Source: Amycolatopsis camponoti
GTDB lineage: Bacteria; Actinomycetota; Actinomycetes; Mycobacteriales; Pseudonocardiaceae
DNA: 64,000 bases
NCBI RefSeq assembly: GCF_902497555.1
Contig: NZ_CABVGP010000002.1
Coordinates: 136,501 to 200,500 of the forward strand
Direction of reading: 5' to 3'
Part shown: positions 21,674-30,243 of the stretch, piece after piece
Layout: each line of letters begins with the position of its first letter
How positions within the stretch are numbered: the first letter of the stretch is position 1
Notes under the pieces: generated by a model
The model's database searches: none
Told to the model about the DNA's origin: nothing
What the model saw: only the letters and a program-made list of their open reading frames with translations
Translations under genes and position numbers: made by a program

Positions 21674-22234
21674 TCAATCCTCCGCGATCAGCCGCCGCAC
21701 CGCGTCCACCACGAGCTCGCGCCGTTGCTCGCGGGAGAGGGTGTTGCGCACGCCGAGTTCCGAATTGGTCGTCGCCCACGCCGTCGAGATCGACTGGATC
21801 AACACCAGCAGCTCCATGGGCGTGTAGTGCTTGGACAGTCTCCCTTCATCCTGGGCTCGTTGCAGGTCGAACAGCCGGATTTCGTTGGCCAGCACGATCT
21901 CCGTGACCCACTTGCCGTCGGGTCGCTCCAGCCGGTGCCAGACCGCCAGCCGCAGCGTTTCCGGCTGCTCTTCGTACCGGTCGAAGAGCTTCCCGGCGTA
22001 GCCCGGCAGGTCGTCGGCGTCGACCGGGACTTCCATGACGAACTTGCCGACCGACTCGCCGAAGACCGTGTCGAACAAGCTGTCCTTGTTGATGAAGTAC
22101 TTGTAGAGCATCGCCTTGTTGCAGCCGGCGGCGTCCGCGATCCGGTCCACACGGGCGCCCGCGATGCCCCGTTCCGCGAACTCCTCCGTGGCGGCGGCGA
22201 GGAGTCGCCGCTTCGTCTCCGCCGCATCTCTCAT
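21674..22234 (-). CDS. TetR-family regulator
   Basis: A 186-residue regulator. The helix-turn-helix is at residues 10-55 (RLLAAATEEFAERGIAGARV, then GCNKAMLYKYFINKDSLF), and a TetR_C_33-like ligand domain follows. I place the start at the ATG at 22234, because the longer frame would run into both operator palindromes. It is divergent from an SDR gene with two palindromes between them, so it very probably represses that SDR and itself. Confidence 0.9.
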   Translation of the reverse strand: MRDAAETKRRLLAAATEEFAERGIAGARVDRIADAAGCNKAMLYKYFINKDSLFDTVFGESVGKFVMEVPVDADDLPGYAGKLFDRYEEQPETLRLAVWHRLERPDGKWVTEIVLANEIRLFDLQRAQDEGRLSKHYTPMELLVLIQSISTAWATTNSELGVRNTLSREQRRELVVDAVRRLIAED

Positions 22235-22249
22235 GCCGGCCAATATAGC

Positions 22250-22265
22250 AACTAACTGGTTGGTT
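22250..22265. promoter_or_regulatory. TetR operator site 1
   Basis: AACTAACTGGTTGGTT is an imperfect palindrome that differs from site 2 at two positions of the left arm. It lies 15 bp before the tetR start codon, where binding would block its transcription. Confidence 0.75.
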
Positions 22266-22298
22266 GACAAACTCGCCAAGCCGGTGTTTTCTGGAAGC

Positions 22299-22314
22299 AA
22301 CCAACCGGTTGGTT
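22299..22314. promoter_or_regulatory. TetR operator site 2
   Basis: AACCAACCGGTTGGTT is a perfect 16-bp palindrome, 32 bp before the SDR start codon at 22347 and 49 bp from site 1. Its half-site AACCAACC is the same as in many TetR operators of the AACC(A/G)-type. Confidence 0.8.
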
Positions 22315-22346
22315 AGCCGGTTCGAGCGAGCGAGGAGAAGAGCGTC

Positions 22347-23183
22347 ATGAGCAGGACTTGGCTGATCACCGGCAGTTCCCGGGGGTTCGGGCGGGAGCTG
22401 GCCCGGGTCGCGCTCGAGGACGGTGACCGGGTGGTCGCCACCGCGCGCCGGCCGGAGCAGCTGAAAGATCTGGTGGCCGAACACGGTGACAACGTCCGGG
22501 TGTTCGCGCTGGACGTCACGGACCCCGCGGCCGCGCGAGAGGCCGTTGCCTTCGCGGTGCGTGAGTTCGGCGGGCTCGACGTCGTGGCCAACAACGCCGG
22601 TTACGCGAACAGTGCGCCCATCGAGGACATGCCGGAGGACGACTTCCGGGCCCAGGTGGAGGCCAATTTCTTCGGCGTCGTCAACGTCACGCGCGCGGCG
22701 CTGCCGGTGTTCCGCGAGCAGGGCTCGGGGCACTTCCTGCAGTTCTCCTCGGTCGGCGGCCGGGTCGGCGGCTCGCCGGGGCTGGGTGCCTACCAGGCGG
22801 CGAAGTTCGCCGTGGAGGGGTTCTCCGAGGTGCTCAACGCGGAGGTGAAGCCGTTCGGCGTGAAGGTCACGATCGTCGAGCCGGGCGCGTTCCGCACGGA
22901 CTGGCAGGGCGTCTCGATGGAGCGCGCACCGGTCCGCCCGGAGTACGACGCCTCGGTGGGCGAGATGCACCGCCTCCGCGACGCGACCGATGGCAAGCAG
23001 GCGGGCGACCCGGCTCGCGGAGCCCGCATCCTCGCCGACGTGGTCCGGCTGGACGCGCCACCGCTGCGCCTGTTGCTCGGCGCGGACGCGGTCGAAGCCG
23101 TGCAACGGTCGGACCGCGCGCGGGGAGCCGAGGTGGAGGAATGGGCCGAGGTGAGCCGATCCGCGGCGTTCGCCGCGAACTGA
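22347..23183 (+). CDS. SDR-family oxidoreductase, TetR-controlled
   Basis: A 278-residue classical SDR with TGSSRGFG near residue 9, NNAGYANS near 90 and the catalytic AYQAAKFAVEGF near 155. The long C-terminal part (after GAFRTDWQG) is typical of the group annotated as oxidoreductase/SDR in actinomycete TetR-SDR pairs. The ATG follows GAGGAGAAG. It is divergent from tetR over two palindromic operators and is the likely regulatory target. The substrate is unknown. Confidence 0.91.
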   Translation: MSRTWLITGSSRGFGRELARVALEDGDRVVATARRPEQLKDLVAEHGDNVRVFALDVTDPAAAREAVAFAVREFGGLDVVANNAGYANSAPIEDMPEDDFRAQVEANFFGVVNVTRAALPVFREQGSGHFLQFSSVGGRVGGSPGLGAYQAAKFAVEGFSEVLNAEVKPFGVKVTIVEPGAFRTDWQGVSMERAPVRPEYDASVGEMHRLRDATDGKQAGDPARGARILADVVRLDAPPLRLLLGADAVEAVQRSDRARGAEVEEWAEVSRSAAFAAN

Positions 23184-23321
23184 GCGGCCGGCGCGGACAA
23201 GGAGGGCGATGGGAGCTGACTGGGCGCCCTGGGGAACGGCGCCGGGTAGGTGGCGAGTTGCGGCTCTTCGGCCACGCGTCGAGCCGGGCGGGACCTTGCC
23301 GAGCGCGCCGGTGAGGTGACC

Positions 23322-23912
23322 TCACCCCTGGGCTGACTCCCGCTGCTCGACCACCAGCCGCTGGTGCCGGGCCGCGCGGACGCGGTCGCCGCAGGTTGTC
23401 GAACACCAGCGGCGGCGGGCGTGCTCGCGGAAGAAGAACCGTACGCAGCCGTGGGCCTCGCACGGGCGCACCAAGGGGCCGAGGTCGCCGGTGACCACCT
23501 CGATCGCGTCGCGGGCCAGGGCGGCCAGAGCCGCCGAAAGGCTGCCCGGGCTGGCGCTGTGCCACTCGCGGTGGGGCCCCGACGGCCAGGTGAGCTGGGG
23601 CGCCGCGGCGTCGGCGCGGGCGGCCGCGTTCACCGTCTCCACCGCGCCGGTCGACGGTGCGCGGTCTTCGGCCAGGGCGGCCAGCAGTTCGCGGACGGCC
23701 GCGCGGAGGTCCGTGACGCGGCTCAGGTCGTCCGCGGCGAGTGAGGTGGCCGGGGGGAGGCCCAGCCACGACGCGGCCGCGGGCGGCTCGGCCAGGTCGT
23801 CGACCTCGCCGCCGGCGCCGAGCCGGCGGGTGTTGACCAGCGCCAGCGCGGGGGAGCGCTCCTCGCCGGGTGCCGCAGTGACCACGTTCGCCTCCCGAAG
23901 TTCGGCCCTCAT
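23322..23912 (-). CDS. ABATE/CGNR zinc-finger regulator
   Basis: A 196-residue protein with an N-terminal ABATE domain (LALVNTRRLGAGGEVDDL) and a C-terminal zinc finger of the CGNR type. The finger cysteines are visible in CEAHGCVRFF and WCSTTCGDR; the name-giving motif is CGDR here instead of CGNR. Such proteins are predicted stress-response transcription factors. It is divergent from an alpha/beta hydrolase over an inverted repeat, so it probably regulates that gene. Confidence 0.86.
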   Translation of the reverse strand: MRAELREANVVTAAPGEERSPALALVNTRRLGAGGEVDDLAEPPAAASWLGLPPATSLAADDLSRVTDLRAAVRELLAALAEDRAPSTGAVETVNAAARADAAAPQLTWPSGPHREWHSASPGSLSAALAALARDAIEVVTGDLGPLVRPCEAHGCVRFFFREHARRRWCSTTCGDRVRAARHQRLVVEQRESAQG

Positions 23913-23938
23913 TGTCCAGATCCGTTGACAGTCTACGT

Positions 23939-23974
23939 CGTCTCATGGATAAATAAGCAAGTAAACATGAGACG
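23939..23974. promoter_or_regulatory. Inverted repeat between CGNR regulator and hydrolase
   Basis: Perfect 9-bp arms CGTCTCATG (23939-23947) and CATGAGACG (23966-23974) enclose an 18-bp AT-rich core that contains TAAATAAG. It sits just before the hydrolase ribosome site GAGGAGAG and is the best candidate operator for the divergent CGNR protein. Confidence 0.55.
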
Positions 23975-23987
23975 TGAGGAGAGACCG

Positions 23988-24842
23988 ATGGTCGCCGTGT
24001 ATCACCGCTTTGCCACCGTTGCCGGGCGCCGGCTGTTCTACCGGGAGGCCGGGCCCGCCGACGCGCCCACGATCGTGCTGCTCCACGGGTTTCCGACCAG
24101 CTCGCACATGTACCGGCACCTCATCCCGGCGCTGGCCGACCGCTACCACGTCGTCGCGCCCGACTACCTGGGCGCGGGCGCGTCCGACGCGCCGCCGGTC
24201 GGCGAGTTCGCCTACACCTTCGACGCCCTCGCCGAGCTCACCCTCGGCCTGCTCGACGAGATCGGCCTGGACCGCTTCGCGCTCTACATCCAGGACTTCG
24301 GCGCCCCGGTCGGCCTGCGGATCGCGGCCGGGAACCCGGAGCGGGTCACCGCGATCGTCACGCAGAACGGCAACGCCTACGTCGACGGCTTGGGGGCCGG
24401 GCTGCCGCAGCGCCTCGCCGCCGGCACGCTGACCGAGGAAGACCTGCGCGGCATGGTCAGCCTCGAAGCCACCAAGGCGCAGTACCTCGACGGCGTGCCC
24501 GACCCGGCACTGGTCAGCCCGGACGTCTGGGTCCACGACCAAGCCCTGCTCGACCGGCCCGGCGGCGCCGAAATCCAGATGGCGCTGCTCGCGGACTACC
24601 ACCACAACATCGGGCTGTACCCGAAGTTCCACGAGTACTTCCGGACCAGCCAGGTCCCGCTGCTGGCCGTCTGGGGAGGCAACGACGGGATCTTCATCGC
24701 CGACGGCGCCCGCGCCTACGCCCGCGACCTGCCCGACGCCGAGATCCACCTGCTCGACTCGGGCCACTTCGCGCTCGAAACGCACCTCGACGCCATCGCC
24801 GGGTATGTCCGCGGATTCCTCGGAAGGGTGGTGACGCCGTGA
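23988..24842 (+). CDS. Alpha/beta hydrolase, epoxide hydrolase/haloalkane dehalogenase-like
   Basis: A 284-residue alpha/beta hydrolase. It shows the oxyanion-hole motif HGFPTSSHM near residue 33, and the nucleophile elbow reads IQDFGAP with aspartate at about D103 in place of serine, as in epoxide hydrolases and haloalkane dehalogenases. The catalytic histidine is in LDSGHFALE near the C terminus. The ATG at 23988 is preceded by GAGGAGAG. It is divergent from a CGNR regulator, so expression is probably inducible. The choice between epoxide and halide substrates cannot be made from sequence. Confidence 0.87.
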   Translation: MVAVYHRFATVAGRRLFYREAGPADAPTIVLLHGFPTSSHMYRHLIPALADRYHVVAPDYLGAGASDAPPVGEFAYTFDALAELTLGLLDEIGLDRFALYIQDFGAPVGLRIAAGNPERVTAIVTQNGNAYVDGLGAGLPQRLAAGTLTEEDLRGMVSLEATKAQYLDGVPDPALVSPDVWVHDQALLDRPGGAEIQMALLADYHHNIGLYPKFHEYFRTSQVPLLAVWGGNDGIFIADGARAYARDLPDAEIHLLDSGHFALETHLDAIAGYVRGFLGRVVTP

Positions 24843-24869
24843 AATCCGTTCTCCCTCAACGGGTTCGGT

Positions 24870-24917
24870 GAGCGGGACACCGGCGCGGCGCCGGTTGACC
24901 GGTCCGGCGTCCCGCTC
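24870..24917. terminator. Hairpin after the alpha/beta hydrolase gene
   Basis: Perfect 9-bp arms GAGCGGGAC (24870-24878) and GTCCCGCTC (24909-24917) enclose a second GC-rich palindrome (CCGGCGCGGCGCCGG). It begins 28 bp after the stop codon and has no T-run, as is common for actinomycete terminators. The rest of the gap up to 25127 holds no gene I can support. Confidence 0.6.
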
Positions 24918-25127
24918 GTAGGGTCGTCCCGAGATCGCCCTGGCTCCAGGTCGGTCCCGGTCCCGGAGAACCCCGCCGTCGTCGTCAGGCATCCGCCTCT
25001 GCCTGTGCCGACGGGTCGTTCGACGACGGGCCCGGGCGCGCAGCGGATCGGAGCCTTGGCGGCCGGACGGTGTTCCGCGGAGGCGTGCCGAATCGTCGAC
25101 CCTCCGCACCGGAAGCGTGGAGGACGG

Positions 25128-27194
25128 ATGACCAGACGGATTCGGGTGGGGGCGATCGTGGTCGCGCTCGTCGCCGGAGCGATCAGCACGGCGGGGCCGG
25201 TGCAGGCCGCCGACACCCTGCTGTCCCAGGGAAAACCGGTGACGGCGTCGTCGGCGGGCGGGTGCTGCCCGGCGCCGGCCGCCGTCGACGGCGACTCGGC
25301 GACTCGCTGGGCCAGCGCGGCCGGCGTCGATCCGCAGTGGATCTACGTCGACCTCGGCGCGACGGCGCACGTCAGCCGCGTGCGGCTGCAGTGGGACGCC
25401 TCGTGCGCGACGGCCTACGAGATCGACACCTCCGCCGACCACGCCACGTGGACGCGGATCTACTCGACCACCACGGGAAAGGGCGGTGTCGAAGACCTGA
25501 CCTCGCTCGACGGCACCGGCCGCTACGTGCGGGTGTACGGCACGAAACGCTGCCGCACCGACGCGTCGAAGGGCTACTCGCTGCAGGAGTTTGGCGTCTA
25601 CGGGTCGACCGGGGACGTCGTGCCGCCGTCGCCGCCCGGCACGCCGACGCTGGACAGCGTCACCCCGACCAGCGCGACCATCTCGTGGACCGCGGCGACC
25701 GACGACAAGGGTGTTGCGGGCTATGACGTCTACCGCGACGGCCAGCTCTGCGCCAGCACGACCGGCGCTCTCACCGCGACCTGCGGCAACCTGAGTCCGA
25801 ACGGCACCTACGGCTTCTACGTCAACGCGCGCGACGCGGCCGGGAACGTCTCGCAGGCCAGTGGCACCCTGTCCGTGAAGACGCCGCCGTCCGACGACCA
25901 CACGCCGCCGTCGGTGCCGGCGAACGTGCACACCACCGCGGTCAACAGCACGTCGATCGGCCTGGCGTGGACCGCTTCGATCGACGAAAACGGCGTCACC
26001 GGCTACCGGATCTTCGACTCCGGCACGCAGATCGGCACGTCCGACACGGCGAGCACGACCCTCGGCGGCCTGACCCCGAACACCGCCTACCACCTGCAGG
26101 TGCGGGCCGTCGACGGCAACGGCAACCAGAGCGACCCGAGCACGCCGGTCCTGGACGTCACGACCACCGGCGGATCGAGCTGCTCGCCGTCGCAGGGGGT
26201 CTGCGGTGCCACCCAGGTCGGGACCGATGACGACGTCGTGTGGGGCCTGGTCACCCTGCCGGACGGCACGATCCTCTACAACCAGCGTGACGCTCATTCG
26301 ATCGTTCACCTGAACCCCAAGACCGGGGCGAAGAAGACGATCGGCACCGTGCCGAACGTCCAGAGCACCGACGGCGAAGGCGGCCTGACCGGGCTGGAGA
26401 TCAACCCGGCTTCGTTCGCCTCCGACCACTGGCTCTACATCATGCACACGTCGCCGAACGACAACCGGATCGTCCGGATCAAGTACGACCCGGCCGCCGA
26501 CTCGTTGACCACGAGCACCGAGCAGATCCTGCTGACCGGCATCGCGCGCAACAAGTTCCACAACGGCGGCCGGCTGCGGTTCAGCCCGGACGGCCGCTAC
26601 CTGTTCGCCGGCACCGGTGACGCGCAGAACGGCGCCAACGCGTCGAACACCAGCAGCCCCAACGGAAAGGTGCTGCGCATCAACCCGGACGGCTCGATCC
26701 CGGCCGACAACCCGTTCCACAACGCGGTGTGGAGCTACGGGCACCGCAACGTCCAGGGCCTCGCCTTCGACTCACAGGGCCGGCTGTGGGAGCAGGAGTT
26801 CGGCAACAGTGTCATGGACGAGACGAACCTGATCGTCAAGGGCGGCAACTACGGCTGGCCGTCGTGCGAGGGAACGTCGGGTTCGTGCGGCACCGCCGGG
26901 TTCATCGCCCCGAAGAAGACGTACCCGGTGGCGCAGGGTTCGTGCAGCGGCATCACGATCATCCACGACGCGCTCTACGTGGCGTGCCAGCGCGGCACGC
27001 GGCTCTACCGCGCGGTGATCAGCGGCAGCTCGCTGACGAACTTCCAGACGTTCTTCAACGGGACGTACGGCAGGCTCCGCACGGTGGAGCCGGCTCCGGA
27101 CGGTCAGATGTGGCTGGCGACCAGCGTGGACGGCGACAAGGACAGCACACCGCACAACAGCCACAACAAGATCCTGCGCGTGACGGTCGGTTAA
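25128..27194 (+). CDS. Secreted PQQ-dependent sugar dehydrogenase-like protein with F5/8C and two FN3 domains
   Basis: A 688-residue exported protein. It has a signal peptide of about 28 residues (ending GPVQAA), an F5/8 type C carbohydrate-binding domain (30-165), two fibronectin III domains (about 170-265 and 270-365), and a six-bladed propeller of the soluble glucose/sorbosone dehydrogenase type (370-688). Propeller marks include GEGGLTGLEI, HNGGRLRFSPDGRYLFAGTGD and WSYGHRNVQGLAFD, the usual PQQ/Ca-binding surroundings. The ATG follows GGAGGAC. It probably oxidises sugar ends on a bound polymer outside the cell. Its F5/8C domain is closely similar to that of the lectin protein at 15.5 kb. 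Confidence 0.88.
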   Translation: MTRRIRVGAIVVALVAGAISTAGPVQAADTLLSQGKPVTASSAGGCCPAPAAVDGDSATRWASAAGVDPQWIYVDLGATAHVSRVRLQWDASCATAYEIDTSADHATWTRIYSTTTGKGGVEDLTSLDGTGRYVRVYGTKRCRTDASKGYSLQEFGVYGSTGDVVPPSPPGTPTLDSVTPTSATISWTAATDDKGVAGYDVYRDGQLCASTTGALTATCGNLSPNGTYGFYVNARDAAGNVSQASGTLSVKTPPSDDHTPPSVPANVHTTAVNSTSIGLAWTASIDENGVTGYRIFDSGTQIGTSDTASTTLGGLTPNTAYHLQVRAVDGNGNQSDPSTPVLDVTTTGGSSCSPSQGVCGATQVGTDDDVVWGLVTLPDGTILYNQRDAHSIVHLNPKTGAKKTIGTVPNVQSTDGEGGLTGLEINPASFASDHWLYIMHTSPNDNRIVRIKYDPAADSLTTSTEQILLTGIARNKFHNGGRLRFSPDGRYLFAGTGDAQNGANASNTSSPNGKVLRINPDGSIPADNPFHNAVWSYGHRNVQGLAFDSQGRLWEQEFGNSVMDETNLIVKGGNYGWPSCEGTSGSCGTAGFIAPKKTYPVAQGSCSGITIIHDALYVACQRGTRLYRAVISGSSLTNFQTFFNGTYGRLRTVEPAPDGQMWLATSVDGDKDSTPHNSHNKILRVTVG

Positions 27195-27592
27195 CCGCCG
27201 AGGAGACGCGAGAGCGCATCCCGCGCTCTCGCGTCCTTCGCCGCCAACGCCGTCAACTCCTGGGCCAGCGCCGCCAGCCAATCGTCGACCGCCGCTTCCT
27301 TCCGGCTGATCACCACTCCGCGCACCACCTGGTGGATCTCCGCCGCGACCCCGCCGTGCTTGCCCGTGCTCAGCACCAGAACCCGGTCCGGCGTCCGGAC
27401 CCGCACCGCGACCGCCTGGCCGTCGCGGCCGGCGACGCGGTCGGCGAACGTGCGCCGCCGCTCGACCTCGACCATGCCCGGCGGCAGCGCGCTGCCCAGC
27501 GTGTCGGACAGGACGCGGTGGTAGGACTCGACGTCCGCGCGGTCCGTGCGCAGGGCCGCCGCCACCAGGTGGAAGTCCAGTTCGCCGCTCAT
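27191..27592 (-). CDS. Hypothetical 133-aa protein coupled to a YbjQ-type gene
   Basis: I do not recognise a family. The 133 residues have no signal peptide or membrane segment; the middle reads as beta strands (QAVAVRVRTPDRVLVLSTG) and the end as helices (AAVDDWLAALAQELTALAAK). The ATG overlaps the stop of the upstream YbjQ-type gene (TGATG), so the two are almost certainly made together. Its stop overlaps the convergent dehydrogenase stop. It may be an accessory to the YbjQ proteins. Confidence 0.72.
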   Translation of the reverse strand: MSGELDFHLVAAALRTDRADVESYHRVLSDTLGSALPPGMVEVERRRTFADRVAGRDGQAVAVRVRTPDRVLVLSTGKHGGVAAEIHQVVRGVVISRKEAAVDDWLAALAQELTALAAKDARARDALSRLLGG

Positions 27593-28410
27593 CAGTCGGT
27601 CAGGGGCAGCACGAGCTGCGGCTTGGCGATGTGGTGGTCGTCGCGCAACGGCTTCACCGCCGTGCCGATCGCGAAGAACTCCGTCGTGTGGCCGCCCCAG
27701 CGGTGCGGCAGCGACAGCAATTGCACGCCGACGATGCCTTCCGCTTCCAGCTGCTCGGCTTCCGCCTGCATCCGCGACATCGCGAGCTCACGCGCGTCGT
27801 ACAACGCCTCCGTGTACTGCGGGATCTCGACGTTCTGGCCGATGTTGCCCATCATCTGCCGGAACCGCTGGTGCGCGATGTGGTAGACGCACGTGCCCAT
27901 CACCATGCCCAGCGGCGCGTAACCGGCCTGCACCAGCGTCCAGAAGTCCTGCCCGGACAGGTCCGAGGTGAACGGCTTCCCGGTGTTGTTGCGCCATTCG
28001 CCGGGTTCGTCGGCCTTCACCGCGGTGCCGACGGCGATGAACTCGGCGAGGTCGCTGCCGAACTCCTTGAACTCGATCTCCAGGCGGACCGCGACGATCC
28101 CGTCGGCGCCGAGGACGTCCGCCTCCGCCTCCATCCGGGACATCGCGAGCTCGCGGGCGTGGTACATCGCCTGCGAAAGCCGGTCCATCTCCTGGTTCTT
28201 GCTCCACCGTCCCATCTGGAACCCGACGTGGTAGATGCTCGAGCCGAGCACGAGCCCGAGCGGCCGGAACCCGGCTTCGCGCACGAGGAGGAACTCGTTG
28301 ACGCTCAGGTCGGACGTGAACAGGCTGGTCTTCTGGCCCGGCCGCATCTCGGCGAGCCGGCGCATCGCATCCTCGGGGATGTGCTGCGCGGCGGGGTCCG
28401 CGGTGGTCAC
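27592..28410 (-). CDS. Tandem-duplicated YbjQ/UPF0145 (heavy-metal-binding domain) protein
   Basis: A 272-residue protein made of two copies of the YbjQ domain (about 25-140 and 145-260). Each copy has FTSDLS, a GMVMG-like strand, ARELAMSRM, and a GADGIV/AEGIV strand followed by EF(I/F)A(V/I)GTAV. Single-domain UPF0145 proteins form pentamers; the function is unknown and the metal-binding label is historical. It is the middle of a cluster of three such genes and is coupled to the 133-aa gene. Confidence 0.88.
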   Translation of the reverse strand: MTTADPAAQHIPEDAMRRLAEMRPGQKTSLFTSDLSVNEFLLVREAGFRPLGLVLGSSIYHVGFQMGRWSKNQEMDRLSQAMYHARELAMSRMEAEADVLGADGIVAVRLEIEFKEFGSDLAEFIAVGTAVKADEPGEWRNNTGKPFTSDLSGQDFWTLVQAGYAPLGMVMGTCVYHIAHQRFRQMMGNIGQNVEIPQYTEALYDARELAMSRMQAEAEQLEAEGIVGVQLLSLPHRWGGHTTEFFAIGTAVKPLRDDHHIAKPQLVLPLTD

Positions 28411-28419
28411 GAAGCCTCC

Positions 28420-29217
28420 TCAGGAACGGTTCAACGGCAGGATCTTGAGCGCGCTGGTCGGGGCGGCGCGGCCTTCGTGGAAGCGGGCGATCGCGGTGCC
28501 GGTCACGGTGGCGATGCCGGCCACCGCGACTTCCTGCACCGGCCACGTCCGCAGCGTCATGCCCGAGACGATGCCGCCGTCGGCGCCGCAGTCGCGGATC
28601 GCGCGGGCGAACTCGGCCCGCGCCGCGCCTCGGACATCGGTGACGACCTGCGTCGGCGCGTCGACTTCGGTGTTCCCGGCGAGCACGTTGACCTGGTACT
28701 GCATGTTGTAGTCGAAGCGCGCGCGGCCGGCGACGCCGACCGCCATCCGCACCGGCACCCAGCCGGCCTGCATCAGCTTGCCGACGTCCTGGCCCGGCAG
28801 GTCGGTCGTGAACAGGCGCCTCGGCCGCTGGGTGGTTTCGGCGCGCACGGCCGTGCCGAGGGCGGTGAACTCCTGCATGACATCGTCGAGCGCGGTGACG
28901 GTGACCTTGATGCCGAGGACGCCGTCGGCGCCGAGGGCGGTGGCTTCCTGCCCGAGCCGGTCGAGCGCGGTCGCGTAGCCCTGGCGCAGCATGTCCGAGA
29001 GCAGCTTGACCTGGTCGGCGGCCCACGCGGCCGGCCCGGTCCAGCCGACCTGCTGCACGACGCAGCCCATGACCTCGCCCACGGGGGTGAAGCCGGCCAC
29101 TTCGGCACCGACGGCCCCGGGCACGCTCAGCAGGGAGGTCTTCAGCCCGGACGCGGCATAGCGCTCGACACGAGCCCGCGCGACCGGCGGCAGGCCACGA
29201 CCGTCCCACTCGGGCAC
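28420..29217 (-). CDS. Second tandem-duplicated YbjQ/UPF0145 protein
   Basis: A 265-residue protein with two YbjQ domains (first: KTSLLSVPGAVGAEVAGFTP, then ALGADGVLGIKV and EFTALGTAVRA; second: FTTDLPGQDV to ATVTGTAIARF). The GTG at 29217 is seven bases after AAGGAGG, so the longer frame is rejected. It is 9 bp upstream of the first YbjQ gene and in the same operon. The sequence is closer to the third copy at 29.5 kb than to the first. Confidence 0.86.
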   Translation of the reverse strand: MPEWDGRGLPPVARARVERYAASGLKTSLLSVPGAVGAEVAGFTPVGEVMGCVVQQVGWTGPAAWAADQVKLLSDMLRQGYATALDRLGQEATALGADGVLGIKVTVTALDDVMQEFTALGTAVRAETTQRPRRLFTTDLPGQDVGKLMQAGWVPVRMAVGVAGRARFDYNMQYQVNVLAGNTEVDAPTQVVTDVRGAARAEFARAIRDCGADGGIVSGMTLRTWPVQEVAVAGIATVTGTAIARFHEGRAAPTSALKILPLNRS

Positions 29218-29520
29218 TGGCTGACCTCCTTCGACCGGCTCTCGCTCCCATCGTGGCACGGATCCGCGCGGGCAGGCGCCGGGCGCGGGTGATCAACGGG
29301 GTATGTCCGGAAGGTCCGATCACGCGACGGCGCGAGGCCGGGGGCGGCGGCGCGGGCACGCCTGCGCGACCGCGCCGTCCGGGCGGTCGCGGGGCGCTCG
29401 CGACCCTGTGCGTGGCTGCCCGGCAACCGCGGGGTGCTGGCGAACATGTGCGCGGCTGCCCGGCGGCCGCGAGGGCCTGACCGACCCTGCGCACGACCGC
29501 GCCCGGCAACGGCACCGCCC
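29218..29520. other. 303-bp gap between two YbjQ-type genes
   Basis: No gene is supported. The gap holds imperfect 40-bp tandem repeats (see 29391-29470) that extend in weaker form on both sides, and separates the third YbjQ gene from the operon of the other two. A promoter for the downstream operon may lie at its left end. Confidence 0.6.
29391..29470. repeat. Two 40-bp tandem repeats
   Basis: Units 29391-29430 and 29431-29470 match at 33 of 40 positions; both contain TGTGCG(T/C)GGCTGCCCGGC. The next 40 bp carry a third, degraded copy (GACCCTGC... CCCGGCAAC spacing). The unit length is not a multiple of three. The origin is unknown. Confidence 0.7.
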
Positions 29521-30243
29521 TCACCAGCCTGCGCGAGGTGGCTTCCCGTCCAGCGGCAGCACCGGAAGCGCCGCGGTCGGCGCCGGACCCTCGCCGAACC
29601 GGGCCACCGCCGTGCCGAACACGCTGGCCACCGCCGTTGCTCCCGTGTGGCCCAGTGCCCACGCTCGCAACGTCGTCGACGACACCAGCCCGCCGTCCGC
29701 TCCCGATTCGCGCACCGACTCCAGGAACTCCGCCCGCGCGCCCGCTCGGACCCGTGTCACCAGCGAGGTCGGCACCGGTGCCTCGGTGCCCGGCCGGTCG
29801 GTCATCGCGATGTCGTACGCCGTCGCGCTGGCGATGCCGATCGCCAGCGTCACCGGGATCCAGCCCGCCAGGACCAGCTTCGCCACGTCCGGACCGGACA
29901 GTCCCGTCGTGAACGGACGGACCCCGCGGACCCCGCGGACCGCGCGCACCGCCGTGCCCAGGACGACGAACTCGTGGACCGCCTTGCTCGCCCTCGTCAC
30001 CGTGCAGGCGATCGACAGGACGCCGTCCGCGCCCAGTGCGACAGCTTCCTCGCGCAGGCGGTCCAGCGCCGTCGCGTAGCCGTGGCGCAGGCCCGAGGTC
30101 ACGTCCTCGTGCCGCGAAACCACGCAGCCCATCACCTCGCCGATCGGCCGCAGCCCGACCGCCTCCGCGCCGACCGTCCCCGGCACCGAGAGCAGCGACG
30201 TCCGCAGGCCCGACGCCGTGTAGCGGCCGGCGCGGGGGTGCAC
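29521..30243 (-). CDS. Third tandem-duplicated YbjQ/UPF0145 protein
   Basis: A 240-residue protein with two YbjQ domains (TASGLRTSLLSVPGTVGAEA, then ALGADGVLSIAC; FTTGLSGPDV, then ESGADGGLVSS and ASVFGTAVARF). The first domain lacks the long helix insert present in the second protein and is thus shorter. The GTG start at 30243 overlaps the PfkB-kinase stop by one base (TAGTG), so it is coupled to a sugar-kinase gene and not to the other YbjQ genes. Confidence 0.85.
   Translation of the reverse strand: MHPRAGRYTASGLRTSLLSVPGTVGAEAVGLRPIGEVMGCVVSRHEDVTSGLRHGYATALDRLREEAVALGADGVLSIACTVTRASKAVHEFVVLGTAVRAVRGVRGVRPFTTGLSGPDVAKLVLAGWIPVTLAIGIASATAYDIAMTDRPGTEAPVPTSLVTRVRAGARAEFLESVRESGADGGLVSSTTLRAWALGHTGATAVASVFGTAVARFGEGPAPTAALPVLPLDGKPPRAGW

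Noticed and set aside
23209..23319. 36-codon frame with AAGGAGG ribosome site after an SDR gene
   Set aside because: The translation (GADWAPWGTAPGRWRVAALR and onward) has no family resemblance and is rich in Pro, Arg and Gly; one good ribosome site alone does not support it.
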